Shown one piece after another: positions 22,001 to 34,200 of a stretch of 64,000 nt of DNA; the first letter of the stretch is position 1, and each line of letters opens with the position of its first letter. The translations under genes and the position numbers were made by a program. Location: positions 31,051-95,050 of the forward strand of contig DF237303.1 of assembly GCA_000708835.1 (NCBI GenBank). Reading direction: 5' to 3'. Origin of the DNA: Klebsormidium nitens (taxonomy: Eukaryota; Streptophyta; Klebsormidiophyceae; Klebsormidiales; Klebsormidiaceae). A model generated the notes under the pieces. The model made no database searches. It had not been told where the DNA came from and saw nothing but the letters and a program-made list of their open reading frames with translations.

Positions 22001-25000
22001 ATGACGTGTTTTTGGCATCACGTAGACCGCACCTGTCATGCATTGATTGGATTGTTTGTAAGCTTTGGAGTGATATAAGCGGAGGATCTATGCAGGCGTA
22101 TCCGGTTAGCCAGAGATGATTGTCATGCCATTGTCGTGTTGGTTCCATGCGTCAAGTTCTAGTCCCGTGCCTGTCGTGAAAGGGATCTTGGGGCCTCTTT
22201 CTTGATCAGTCTGGGAACGACGGAACTGTACTTCGCATTTGTGAGAGATGTACGACCGACTGATTTATTGCAGAAGCATTATGATGGATGAACGGATAAT
22301 CAAGAAAAATGCAACGTCCACGAGACAGCTCTTTCAAATGGCTGCAGTTCCTCTCTAAATTCGTCCTTGTGTGTTCCAACGAACTCTAAAAGCTGAATTT
22401 GGGTACGGTCGCAGGCGAAGGCGGCGGAAGCGGAGCGCAAGCGCCAGGAGGCGGAGCGCAAACGACAAGAAAACGCAGAGAAGCGGGTAAGCCGGCTTCC
22501 TCCAAGGAATCCGCCCGTCGAGAACTTGATTGGTTACACATATGGACGCATGCTGGGTTTGCCAAGTTGCATTGCTTGCGGCGTTAGGGTATTGAATTTG
22601 CACCCCGGCCAGTATTGCCAGGACAACCGGTCCTCATTCAGTTGTTTGGCAGGCTGAGTCTTACCGTGCAGAGCTTCCTCATCTATCGAGATTTGGAGAA
22701 AACTTGCAGCCGTTTCGTACTTTTTCAGTGGGCTTGAATTGCAAGGCCAACTTCGATTCCCAACTTTGAGATCCGCAAAAATTCCACCGATTGTTAGAGG
22801 GTCTTCGCGATACGCCACCATTTTGAGATGCTGTGACGAGGAATCATGAGCCCGCAGAGTATCTTGGTGCTCTGAAAGCGAGGACTTTTGCAATAGCTCG
22901 ATTTCCACGATTTTTCGAACTTTTCAATCTTTTCGAACTTCGCCAGGCGGAGAAAGCGCGGCAGACCGCGCAGAAAAAGGCGACGACCGCGGCCGCCAAG
23001 GCGGCACGGGACCAGGCCGCCCGAGATGCGCGCGCGCACGAGGAGGAGCGCCGCGCGCAAGAGGCGGGGCGGGCTCGAGCGGAAGCAGCGGAACAGGAGC
23101 GGATCCGGGCGGAAGAGGTGGGCTGCGCTCGCAAACTGTGCACGAAGCACGCTTCAATATCTTTTTATGTCGCTCTTTCGGGATGCTCGTTTGTAGCTCT
23201 TTCTTTAACGCTTCTACCAAGCCTGCATGAAGGACTTGACTTGAGGAGGTCACAGGTGGCAGCTTCACGGACATATCTTACCCGTATTCTACTTTGACTC
23301 CGGCTCCGTTCGGCTGTGCATGTATTTCGATGCTGGTGGTAGAGGCTTGCTTTTTGCATTGTTCTGGATCTCCTAGAAAAGTCTGCTCTTCTGCTCCACG
23401 GCACGTTCAGCCGCGCTCACTGCAATTAGCATATTGCACAAGCTTGGATAAGATAAAAGGCCCGTTCTAACAGCTTCTGAAGGAAGCAATTGCTCTCTGG
23501 GATTGGCTGATTGGCTTCTGTCCTCTCCGCCATTCCGCAGAAGCGCCGGGCGGAGCAAGAGGCGTACCGGAAGTTCCAGGAGAACTGGCAGCGCGAGCAG
23601 CGCGAGCAGGCCAAGCGCCGCTTCGAGGAACAGCAGAAGCAGCACGCCGCCGCCGCGGGTGAGTACATTTCACGAGGTCTCGTCATGTTCTTCCTTTTGA
23701 CTTTGTAGTCCCTGTGCACTTCTTCGAATCTCGTCATCTTTTTCCTTTTAAATTTGTAGTCCTTCTACTGCTTGCGAGGTTTTACGAGTGCTTCTGTTGG
23801 TGGTTCACCAAAGCGCTGATTGAGACGGACCGCAAAGCAGTCGGCGGTGGTTTGCTAAAAATGCGGGTAGAACTAGGTCTAGAAGCGGGCAAGACTCTCT
23901 AAGGACCAGCCCAAACATCGCCCACATTTTCGCAAAGGCGTTTTGCAAAGGCAACGCTACTCGAAACCAGAAGTTTCTGATGTACGTTCAGCTTTAGAGC
24001 TGACGGACAAATCACGATCCCGGGGTCCGATCAGGTCGTGGGCCCGTGAAACGAGCAGAACTTTCCAGCACTGCCTTTGGTTGCGTCCTGAGAACGGAAT
24101 CCAAAGCCGCCCACATTCCTTCTCGCAGCGGCTACGCTGCTGCAGAACCCGCCGTTGCTGATGTACGCCTCACTCAAGAGCCGACGTCCACAAACCCGCT
24201 CACAAACCCGTTACCGAACGAATCCATTCAGAAACGAAGCGACGACATTTGAGTGCGTTACGTGGAAATTCTGTCCCGAAATCATCTAAAGCTGCCCACT
24301 CCCAACTTTGATACTCAGAAACCTGGCAAAAGCACTGGGAAACGTATCGAATCCTTGTTTGAAAAACGAGGCCTGAAACCCCATTTTCCATATTGCAGCG
24401 GCGAATCTGCTGCAGAACCCGCCGGTGCTGACGTACGCCCAGTTCGAGGCGGGGTGGGAGAGCCTGTGGAAGAACCTGAGCTCCGACGCCCCGCTGCGCT
24501 GCTCCCAAATCCCCTGGCCGCCGCTCGGCAACCCCGTCTTCTACCTGCAAAATGAGGGGCCAGACGTAAGAACAGTCACTACTTTCCGGTCCTGTTCTAT
24601 CTGCCGCTGTTGTGTCTTCATTTTCCATTCGCTGTAGTTGTCTTTCTTCTTTTGTTGGAATTGTTGACGGGAGGGACCCCCTCTTCTACCTGCAAAAGGA
24701 GGGGCCAGATATGAGGATTGTTCCCCCTAATTGTCGTCTCTTCTTCTCTTGAATCTTTCTCGTCCTTCTCTTCCAAACGGATGTCGACTTTTTCCCCGCC
24801 CTTCTAGTACGAGCCGGTCGCGTCCTTGAAATGAGGGGCCAGACGTAAGAACAGTGGCCTCCATCCCGGTCCTTTCCTTGTTGCTGTTGTTCTCTTTCTC
24901 TTTTTATTTAGACTGTTTGCAAGAGGGACCCCGTCTTCTACCTGCAAAACGAGGGGCCAGACGTGAGGATAATCCTCCTTATTTTCATCTTTTCTTCTCC

Positions 25001-26038
25001 TGATTCGTTCTCTTCCTTCTCTTGTTAATGACTTTTGGGTTTTCTCCTCCCTTCCATTACGAGCCGGGTTTAGCGTTGTTGTCGCTAAAGCGAGGGGCTA
25101 GACGAGAAGACAGTCCCCTCTTTTCATCTTCTTACCTTTTTGTTGTTCCATTTCCTTACTCTGCTATCGATACCTTGTGAAAGACACCCCGTCTTCTATC
25201 TGCAAAACGAGGGGCCAGACGTAAGAATAGTCGCCTCCTTTCCGGTCCTATTCTTTTTGCTGCGGTTCTCTCTCTCCCTTTATTGAAGTTATTTGCGGGA
25301 GGCACCCCGGTTTCTACCTGCGAAACGAAGAGCCAAACGTGAGGACATGGATCTGGTTGTTTTGTTTATCATTTCTTCTCCCTTTCGAGTTTCTTTCTGC
25401 TTTCTTGTTGGTTTGTTTGGGGAGCTTTACGCAGCAAGTCCCAATATTCTACCCGCAAAAGGAGGGGCTAGACATGAGGGCGAGCACTTCTCCCTTTCTC
25501 CTGTTTCTTTCCTTTCTTCTCTGGCCTTCGATTTGCGTTCTTCAAATCTGTAGTCAAGTGAGTCCGAAAACGCGAAGGAGGGTCACACTGTGGGCTTCAT
25601 GATGTGTAGGACCAGAGGAAGAAGTCCCGCAGAGATCTGCTGCGCTTGCGCCAGTTCGAACGTTTCTTTTGGCAAAATTGCTCGACAGTCTGAGTCAAAA
25701 ATCTGAAAGGTTTCATGTATCGTTGTACTGTCAGCTTGTAAGGCCTGCAGGACCAGAGAAAGAAGCTCCGAAAGGGATTGCTGCGTCGCGTCGGCTTTTG
25801 TGTCTTTCTTTGTTAACATGTTAGATCGAGAGTCCGGACAGATAATCCGCAGATTCACAGTGGTAGCTTGTATGACTTGCAGGACCAGAGGAAGAAGTTC
25901 CGCAAGGCGTTGCTGCGTTGGCACCCGGACAAGTTCGGGCAGGCGTGCGGCAAGCGGCTGGTCGACGTCGAGCGTGACGTCATCTTGGAGCGAGTCAAGG
26001 AGATCTTCAACGAAGTGCAGGCCCAGAGGCCGTGTTAA
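16042..26038 (+). CDS. NFKBIL1: NFKBIL1-like protein with DnaJ-related C-terminus
   Basis: Twelve exons, 706 residues: 16042-16366, 16900-17147, 18045-18158, 19371-19436, 19661-19785, 20131-20608, 21306-21386, 22415-22486, 22947-23117, 23541-23658, 24399-24565, 25883-26038. All phases fit and the sum is divisible by three. The C-terminal 105 residues match the NFKBIL1 family end: a Trp-rich stretch (YAQFEAGWESLWKNL, IPWPPLG) then a J-domain-like helix RKKFRKALLRWHPDKFGQ and a final helix. Residues about 190-600 are an almost pure Glu/Arg/Lys repeat, expected to form a long single alpha-helix. The N-terminal 190 residues (MTAPALKVGSAIPGYKGCF, KDINVYLTTTTQTDLSRL) are not recognised and no ankyrin repeats are seen. 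In animals NFKBIL1 has been tied to RNA splicing and NF-kB control. Exon 4 (22 codons) is the least certain. Confidence 0.8.
21473..21605 (+). repeat. Echo copy of NFKBIL1-like exon 7 donor edge
   Basis: Exon 7 ends at 21386 with GCAGACGGCGACGGCGAAAG, CTGCGGGG|GTGAGC. The intron repeats this 122 bp later (exon-like end at 21508, donor GTGAGC kept), along with downstream intron text (CGCACTTCCGCACTCTTGCT) present in both units. Confidence 0.9.
23940..24170 (+). repeat. Echo copies of NFKBIL1-like exon 11 acceptor edge
   Basis: The real exon 11 starts at 24399. A clear copy starts at 24129 (TCTCGCAG then a match to CTGCTGCAGAACCCGCCG and TGATGTACGCC), and a weaker, older copy starts near 23950 (TGATGTACGTTCAG). 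Confidence 0.8.
24566..25480 (+). repeat. Seven echo copies of NFKBIL1-like exon 11 donor edge
   Basis: The intron repeats the last 40-45 bases of exon 11 (core CCCGTCTTCTACCTGCAAAA then GAGGGGCCAGAC|GT) seven times. Exon-like ends fall at 24710, 24844, 24962, 25103, 25220, 25338 and 25473, spaced 117-145 bp from each other and from the real end at 24565. Four of the seven keep a GT donor. The T-rich intron sequence between them is also related, so the duplicated unit spans exon edge plus intron. Confidence 0.92.
25590..25800 (+). repeat. Two echo copies of NFKBIL1-like exon 12 acceptor edge
   Basis: Copies of the start of the last exon (AG|GACCAGAGGAAGAAG, GCTGCG) begin at 25609 and 25751, 142 and 132 bp apart from one another and the real acceptor at 25883. 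Acceptor AG is kept in both. With the donor-side copies, nearly the whole 1.3-kb intron is made of exon-edge duplications. Confidence 0.9.
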
Positions 26039-28102
26039 TTGCGATGTCTGTTTTGCAGAGCCCGCAATAGGTGGGCTGCTGTTTGGGTGACTTCATTGCC
26101 TATTAAACTTCTTCAACACCGGAAGTGGGTCTCCGTATGTGTTGGTCAAACATGTCGCGCCACAGAGAGCACGGCCGGCAACGGACGAAAGAAGTTGTAC
26201 AGACGTCTCGCTCGTGGGGTTGTGTCAGACGTCTCTTGCGTCAAGCTGATTACGAGCACGCGGTGGACAGTATTAGATGAAGATGTAGACGGTCGGACTC
26301 AACATGTGTCCTGTGTATATGCCTTTGGAACACGCGGGGTATGCGGACAGTGTCTGGCATGCGTTCCAACGAAACGTCGTGCGCCGTGCGGCGGCCGTGC
26401 CATGCGGTGACTACGCCAGTTCTTCATGTATGCACCGACCTTTGTACTCACATCCGGCCATGCAGTGCAGTGCTCGTACGCCAGCTAGTCGCGCTTAACG
26501 TCTTAAACTTGCACGCTAGCCTGCCGCAATCGATCTACGAGCTATGCGGCTCAGCTCGAAATGAAGCTAGGTAGTACGTAGTCGACGGATGCACAAAGAA
26601 TTATGTTGCGGACAGACCGGCATATGTAGTGCAGGCCAAGCCGCCCGCCATGGCAGGCTGAACACTTGTATATACGGTAGCCTATGGGAGGCCGGTGGGC
26701 GTGGGACAGGCTCAAGCCTGCAGGACGGCTTGATGGTTCCCCCCTATGTTGCATGATCAAAAGCTTCTGAATGTGAACAGGTATATCTGTGCGTTCCACT
26801 ACGATTGGTCTACAGGTAGTTTGATCAGGACGTATGTGCAGGCAGGCTGCGCTTGCTTAAGTTGGCCGGTAGACATGCACAAAAACGCGCATGCACAGAC
26901 CACGTCCAGTGCACTGCGGCAAAGATCAACAGGGCGCCGTCCGCGCCGCTTCAAAATTTAAGCTGAATTATATTGTCCGATCAAACACATGCACGCGTCC
27001 GGTCTCAAAAACCGATTGCAGCGTACCTACAGTAAGCCGTAGGTTCTTCTATCTTAGAGCGTGCTACTCCCTTATGTATTTGACGTTAACTCCGCGCTGT
27101 CCCAGCCCCAATCTGCCGAGACGGTACAGTCGTACGTACTGAGCTCGGTTGCAAGCAGGCACTTCTCAGCTTACTCTCGACCAAAAAAATCACGGTGCCA
27201 GTGTCACGGACCGGGCACTTACGGCCCGGCTACCCCTTGAGAATCCTAAGGAGACCAAATCATTCTCACTCATTAAAGTCTGAGTGCAGCCTTTGCTGGT
27301 CAACTTCTGGACGAATACAGCACTTGCTAAACTACTTACACATCTACACACTTTTCAGCCTTAACAATACGCCTCAGATCCCCAGCCAAAAGACTGTGAC
27401 GATGACGTGCATGGTTGGGTTTTCCCAGACGACCGTCTGTTTTCCTGCACAAGATCCTACTATCGCGCTTCAGTTGGGGAGACCAGCTTAACGCGAGGGC
27501 TGAAATCATGATCTTTAGACCTGACCGGACACAGCCCACTATTTCCACAGCCACTCCTGAAATGGGGTACGATCTTGTGGTAAATAGTGCTGAGACTTTA
27601 GTCGATGCTTCTCTATACTTTGGAGAGGGTTTTGCTAGCAGTCAGACAAGCAAAAGACAGCCCGCTTGTCAAGGTATACCGGGTTTCTCGATCGGAAAAG
27701 TGTCTGTTGAAAGGCAATCAGAACGGTCCTGTCAACTCCCCTGACATACGACCGGCCGCTGTCAGAATCAGGGCTAACTTACACGTCTGCGACAAAAATC
27801 ATTCCTGAATGTGTCTACGCTTCTGGGTGCCAACACACGGAAGGCAAGTAATCATATATCCGGACCGAACTTAGTAGTGCAGTCTGCCTGTGACGGTTTG
27901 GTCGAACTTGAGAAGTTGAGCAGGAGTAGAGAGAAAGGAGCAATCGGTGGAGGATCCACTGGACGAACAGGGTAGCGGAAGGAAAGCGAGTTTCAAACAT
28001 ACTTTGCGCCATCAACCTGCTTTGTGCTTACGGCTGACAAGAAGGAACTACAACGAGGAACCAAATCCAACACGAGGAAGGAGGAAGGGATAACAGGAAA
28101 AG
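26039..28102. other. Convergent intergenic region
   Basis: Lies between the 3' ends of the NFKBIL1-like gene and the dynein light chain gene. No coding exon is supported. From about 26400 to 27180 the sequence is CATG/TGCA-rich, like the other gene-free blocks. No terminal repeats found. Confidence 0.35.
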
Positions 28103-30275
28103 TCAATCACTGGTACCAATACCGAAGGGATAGACAACGGAAACAATACCGCAATCTTTGCTTTTCGATCTCGTAGGAACGGGAGGGACTGCGACAGAAG
28201 AAATGTGGTCTTCCCCCTTCCAAAGTGCGCGTGCTCTCACAGAAACCAAAGCATTGCCCCGAAAGATTGATATAAAGCAGAAACGGGTGAAGAGGAACTA
28301 GAACGAAGGGGAAGATTGCGGGGAACGCACCATCGGTGTCTGGGTCCCAGTAGCTGGTGCACGTGCAGTGCAGGCCCGCTCCCGTCTTCTGCATGATGTT
28401 GCACGTCACTGCAGGCAGCGCCAGAGGAGCGGTGCTGACGTGAGAAGACGTAACTGACGTCACAATCTTAGGGGGCGAAATGGTTTGGGTGCTCCTGCAA
28501 AGGTTTCGGCTGAAGCCAACGAACTGAGAGCGGAGTCACTTTGGGACAACCGCACAGATTCGGCGTACGCCATGTTTGAACATGAATTCAAGAGAAGCAA
28601 CTACTTAACATGAGGAAACGGTAGCTTTTCAATGACTTCTGGAGCCAGATTGTGACGAAGTTACTGAAAGAAGAGAGATAAGGCTCATGGCAAACTGATT
28701 AAGGTCTCCATGTTAATTCTGCATACAAATGCAAGCCTGAGCGTTGCATGGAAGGCCGTTATGTGAACGTGCTTGTTGGCGCCTGCTCATCATGACACCA
28801 AAGAGTTTAGGGCTTGACTCTCTGTCAAGCCTTCGGGACCCTCCTTGACGCGATGAGAAACTGAGCATGCTGACAAGCGACGCTCCTCCCTTGAGGCGGG
28901 TATGATGAGGAGACGCGCAGGCCAAAGGACTTGAGTGCAACCAACTTACCGACATATTTGTAAGGCTTCGACAAAGATGATAGCCGCTTTAGGCAGCTCT
29001 CCTGCGGAGCCACAAGGTGGTATGAGAAGCAGCAATTTGCTAAACGTCTTGGGCGGACTTACGAAGCATCTTTGCAGCATCGGATGGGAACTAATGGAGG
29101 AAAAGATGTTCGCATGGACTGGCAAGTAACAAAGAGATCGATCGGCACCGTAGTGCAAGAATTGTGGATCAATGAAGTTGAGATTGGCAATCAAACGAGC
29201 GAGTGAGCTAGAAAATTTTACCACAATGTTGGATGTCCACACATTGAGCTTGTTGTGGATGAAGGCGGTCTGGCCCAGCGCTTGCTCGATGGACTGCAGA
29301 AATGTATGCAGATTGAGGACTGAAAAATCCTCACAGGAAGGAAGGCAAGGATGTCACGACAGTAGGACTTGCAACAAGGATAAATTTATTGGATACAAGA
29401 GAAAAAACTGTCACAACCTGCATGTGGACCAGTATACAATGAAGTCTCGCACAGAGCTTGCATTCAGACGCAATTGAAATGGTAAAGTGCTGCTCCTAAG
29501 AGAAGGGTGGGAGGCAAGCGGTCATACTTCAAAGGCAGCCAGTGAGGCAGTCCGAAGTTCGTGACAAAGAGCGCTTTAGGCAAAAGAATGTCTGCCAGAA
29601 GCATGCGCAGGACATAAGACGCCATTTCTCTTGTAACTAAGGCCTTGGAATGTGGTAGTTCTCCAGTCGGATCGACATCAGCAGCTGGATGCCAAGCGTT
29701 TGTTCAAGACAGCTGACGCCCTTCGGCATTGCAGATCCGCACGCTTGCACAACCACTCCTTTCCACAGACAGTATCAGTGCTTATGGCACCAGCATTTTT
29801 TAATCATAAAACTCATCGTAAAACTAGCGTGCAAAACCACCACCACAGAATCTGAAGGCTCTGCTACGGACTGTGCTCTGCGTGAAGCAGAGCACTAGCG
29901 TCGCAGCTTGGAAAACACAGAAATATTACCAGAAATTACCGGACATAGTACCACTTTGCTTGATCAACCATGCGACCATTTGCTACTTACCCTCAATGAA
30001 GCAAGCTGATTGTTTATATTGCACCGCTTTGAGCATCGTTGTTCATTTTCTGTTTCGTGAGACAGGATGCAGGACTCAGAAGCCTGACGTTTCCCCAAAG
30101 AACCGGGAAACCTTTGTTGTCTCCTTTCGTTTCCAAATAATTGAAACACTGTACTCTTGGCGCTGATGCACACTGGCAGGAATAGATAACATGAATGAGG
30201 GTAAGCATTTCTCACCTCTCGGATGACTGTTTCCACTTCCTCTGGCACAATTTCTTTGCTCGGCTCAAACTCCAT
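28103..30275 (-). CDS. Tctex-type dynein light chain (DYNLT)
   Basis: Small dimeric light chain that binds dynein intermediate chain and cargo. Five exons: 30275-30216, 29293-29222, 29001-28950, 28408-28331, 28188-28103; phases 0,0,1,1 agree and give 115 residues, the family's normal size (about 113). Order: MEFEPSKEIVPEEVETVIRE, helix 2 FIHNKLNVWTSNIV (compare the HSKVNQWTTNVV region of animal DYNLT1), then KPYKYVVTCNIMQKTGAGLH leading into SYWDPDTDG, and a final strand SKDCGIVSVVYPFGI. The VTC.IMQK.GAGLH and YWD..TDG blocks are diagnostic. Presence of a dynein subunit suits an organism with flagellate stages. No echo repeats are visible in its introns. Confidence 0.94.
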
Positions 30276-31215
30276 CCTTGGAAATTGTCTAAGATCAGAG
30301 TCTTTAGCTCAAGAGAAGCTCAGTTACTGAGCCATTCAGCTGTACATAGCCCCATTGCACCTGAGTTGGACTCCTAAGGATGCCAGCTCACTCAGAGCTT
30401 CAAACTCCGCACGCTCTTCAGCTCCTTCTGACCTACATAGCACCTACATAGCAAATTGCTTCTCGCAAACGTTTCTTCGCTCGGAGAGCTCAGCTGTGGC
30501 AATGATGATGCTTCTGACATCACCGAGCTGCTCACCGTCCACAGCTTCTGATGTAGCCCTAGGTTACGAGAGGTAAGCTTATACAGGCTCTCTTACACAG
30601 GCTGGACTCAAGGTGAAGTGGCGCTTGGCAGCAGGCCCGACTCTACAGACTACAGACGCGAGGCGCCTTAATACAGGATCGACAGCGTAAAGGAAGCAAT
30701 TTGCTACCTATACCGTACGGTATGTACATATGTAGGTCAGCTAGAAGGGTTCCAGAATGAACAATGATCCGATCGTGTCCGGCAAACCGTTTCCTGCTTG
30801 AGCGAGACTCTGGTAAGCTTCATCGGACGGTCACAAGGGCCAAAGGTTCATCGAGGTTTACGCGAGACCCTCAACCTCAGCGCAGAACGCCTCTAAAAGG
30901 CGGGCGCGGCGGCGTGGCCGCGAGTCGCCCGGCCTGAGCCGTAAAATTGTGGCAAAAATTTGAAATCAAGCGCTCTGAGTCTCTGAAGTACCTAGGCAGG
31001 TCCTAGGTAGGTAACTAGGAGAGGTAAGCTTTGCAGGCGCAGCTTTGAGGTACTTTCGCCGCCTGCTTTCAATAGTTTCTCTCAAAAGGCTCTTCAGGAT
31101 CCAACGCTCTCTCTGCTTCAAATCAGAGTTTGTGTGGACACTAGCAGTATCAATTACTAGCAGAAGAGCTGCCGGCGACTCAGAAGTGGAGGGTGAAGCA
31201 GCGGTAGTCTCGAAG
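30276..31215. promoter_or_regulatory. Head-to-head gap, dynein light chain and 242-residue gene
   Basis: About 0.9 kb between two divergent start codons. No coding sequence is supported. It presumably contains both promoters and 5' UTRs. A short palindrome (ACCGTACGGT) occurs near 30713. No named element was recognised. Confidence 0.3.
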
Positions 31216-34200
31216 ATGGGTCCACGGAAGAGCACAACGCCAAAGAAGTTGCCTATGCCTGAGCCACTGGAAGAGGACAAACAGCCACCTGCGGGAGAGT
31301 CTGATGAGGAGTATGATGGGGATGAGAGCAGCGAGGAGGAGAAAGAGGAGGAGCTGGTAAGGTACCAGCTTATGGTGATTAGCACTGGCAGAACTTTTGT
31401 AAAGAACAGCCAATCAGCGCTACAGATTGAACCGTTTTTTCTGAAGTCTGTGATCCCGAAATAAGGTTCTTGGTTGAAAATAATCAAACATGTGCAACAG
31501 CAATCGTCACGTAAAACTTTCAAAGGGACTGATGATCATTGCAAGGAAATAGAGCTGATTACAAAATTTCATAGAGCTTAGCGCAGCCAAGTAGTAGAAG
31601 AGGTTTTGATTGATTGCAGCATTGCAAAGTTTTGGTGGTGACTTGCAGACTGCAAGCGATTGCTCACATGTTAGAAGAGTGCTTATTGCCTGCAAAGCAT
31701 GGGAAGAAACTCTCCTGGATTCAGTCCAACAACACAGGCCTGTTCTTGATGACATTGACTTTGTCCTTGGAAGACACTGTACCCATTGATTGATGTTGTT
31801 GCTCATGTGCGACCAGATTCTACCAATTCTGGATACTTTCACAAATAACTGCAAGCATTCCTCTCTGGAAACAATGCGACCAACTGCAAGTGCTTGGCGT
31901 CAGACACCTTACAGCAACGCGGGAAAATCATTGCTGTGGTCGGGTTTTGGCGGTCATGTTGTGGAATCTGCAAATGAGTCCAACTTTGCAGGGGAAGTGG
32001 TTGATGTCGCTTCATAGGTTGGTGTAATACAGCAAGTTCCTGAGCCTCTACAGCGAGCGTGTTGCTGCGAGAGTTTTTTGAAGACTGCGATTGTTACTGA
32101 ACTCAGAAACACCATTCTGACTTTGCAGGATTTTGCTAGCGCGTTGAGGATGGTCCAAGCAACCAAGCACAAGGCTTGGCTAGAGTCCAAATCTGCAAAC
32201 AAGAAGAAGCGAAAGGTGACCAAAATTGTGTACGGTTGTTGATGAATTCCTGGGACGATGATCTTGCAGAAGAGATCAATACTTTGGCACTTGAGTGAGG
32301 ACTTTGTTCTGATGTTAAGAGCGAAGCAACGTTGTTACTACTCTATGGTGTTTGTACTAAGGATTACATGCTAAAGTGATTGCACCGAAGGCCCCCAGAC
32401 TGACTTGATGACCAGGTATCAGGATGCTTGGTTTGTGATGAGCAACATCAAATCAGCAATGGATATGACAACGCGCAACTTTTGCTCAGGAACTCCATCT
32501 TTGTCTTTCTATTGAGAATAGGGAGGGTCGCAAGTAAGCCAGTCCCAGATTGCCTAGCCAGTCTTTCTTTGATAAACTTCTGTAATGCCTGGCAGGCGGA
32601 CCCAGCTGCCAAAGCTAGCACGACAACCAAGGAGGTCAAGAAATCAAAGGTCAAGCTCTACACTGTTGAGGTGACACCCTGCTCTCGTCAGCCTCTCAGT
32701 ATTTCGGAGTTACTTGCTCTTGTACCTGAGTGGCATTAGAGTCTTGTTGAAATTGAGGATTGTTTGCTCATGCTGACCAGATCAAAAGCTCAAAAGATAC
32801 TGCCAGTTCTGCAAGTCCGCTGTGAGCGAGAGAGCGAGAGGCATCTGTCACTAAAGGACGATGTATCAAACTTCTGACTGTCTTTGATGAGGCTCACACT
32901 GAGGAAGTCCGCTTGATGGAGCCAAGAGGGCAGTTTGGCATTGCCCGTTGACTTTGGGGTTATGTATGGAAGGAAGCTTAGGGTGGTAACCTTTCTTCAT
33001 CAGCCTGCTTCTCTACTGCTAGTCTGCGAAGAGTCTGCTCCATCAGGGGTTGCTCGCTGCAGGAACATCAATGTTGGTTATTTCCCTGACTCCCAGGGAA
33101 AAGTGATACTTGAATGGGGCAGGCCCTAAACCGTCGGTCAGGGCCTTTACACGCCACCCATGAATCTAGCAACTGACTCTGCCAAACTTTAGCTTAAGGA
33201 ACAAAGTTTTCGAGACGGACTGAACCGATCAGTTTCTTTCAACGCAGGAGCTCGCAAATGAATACTATGCTTACCAAGAGGATGATGACGTTGGCCCTGA
33301 GAAGGTCACCAAGGCTGCTCTAACGAAACGGATGAACATTGAGGGGGACGCGAGCAACCGCGTGCAGGTACGCTCCTCGCTCTGCAAAGTCGGCTGGAGC
33401 AAAGGCGGACTGACCGATGCGACAGTTGCTGACGATTCTTTGATCATTGGTGACCTGGATGAGTATCTGTAAGATGAGAGCCTCGAGGATCTATTTACTT
33501 GCTTGACGGCGCCAGCAAGCAAGTCACTTCTTCTGGGTGTATCAAGATGATAGAGTCCCGGGAGACTTGAGTCTCCAAGGCTGTTGTGACCCTTGAAAGC
33601 CATCCGAGCGCGCTAAAAGAATGATGCTGGCTTGCCACACTTCGGGTGCTTTCAAGCCAGTCAATCTACGCATCAGCAAAGTATCCGTTGAACGATGACT
33701 TCGACAAGACTCTGCAGATAGTGCACAATGGACCAACCAAAGTTGCACGATCTGTGCCCTCAAGGTGAAGACCGGATTTTCTTCGTTGACTCTTTTCGTC
33801 TCTCCCCAGGCGGCTGAAAAGCACAAGTTTGGCGTTGAGGAGGTAGAAGGCAAGACCAAGAACCCGCAAATACATGTCAAGTGAGTGAAGCGCACACAGT
33901 TATTCTATTTAACCGGTTGAAAATGGTTACAAGCACATTGACGTCAGCTCAGAGCTCCTTGGCAACCTTTTGACGTTGGCGCTGTCCTCAATGACGTCGT
34001 CAATCTGTGGCATTTCTCTTATCCATGAAGTTCTCCTGTTGGATTAATGGTGTTACTTTCGACAAGCAAAAGGTATCGCTCGGTATGAGGAGGCTCCCAA
34101 ATTCAGGATCGGCTCATTTTCTTGTCTTCGTTTGTCGGTCGGCAATTCATCCTCCGAGAATCTGTTTGTAAATTTCGTGTGCGTCCACCAAGCTTCCAAA

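Noticed and set aside
28409-28480. Upstream extension of dynein light chain exon 4 (STQTISPPK...)
   Set aside because: Using the acceptor at 28408 gives the exact DYNLT KYVVTC junction; the earlier acceptor inserts extra residues and a stop in phase.
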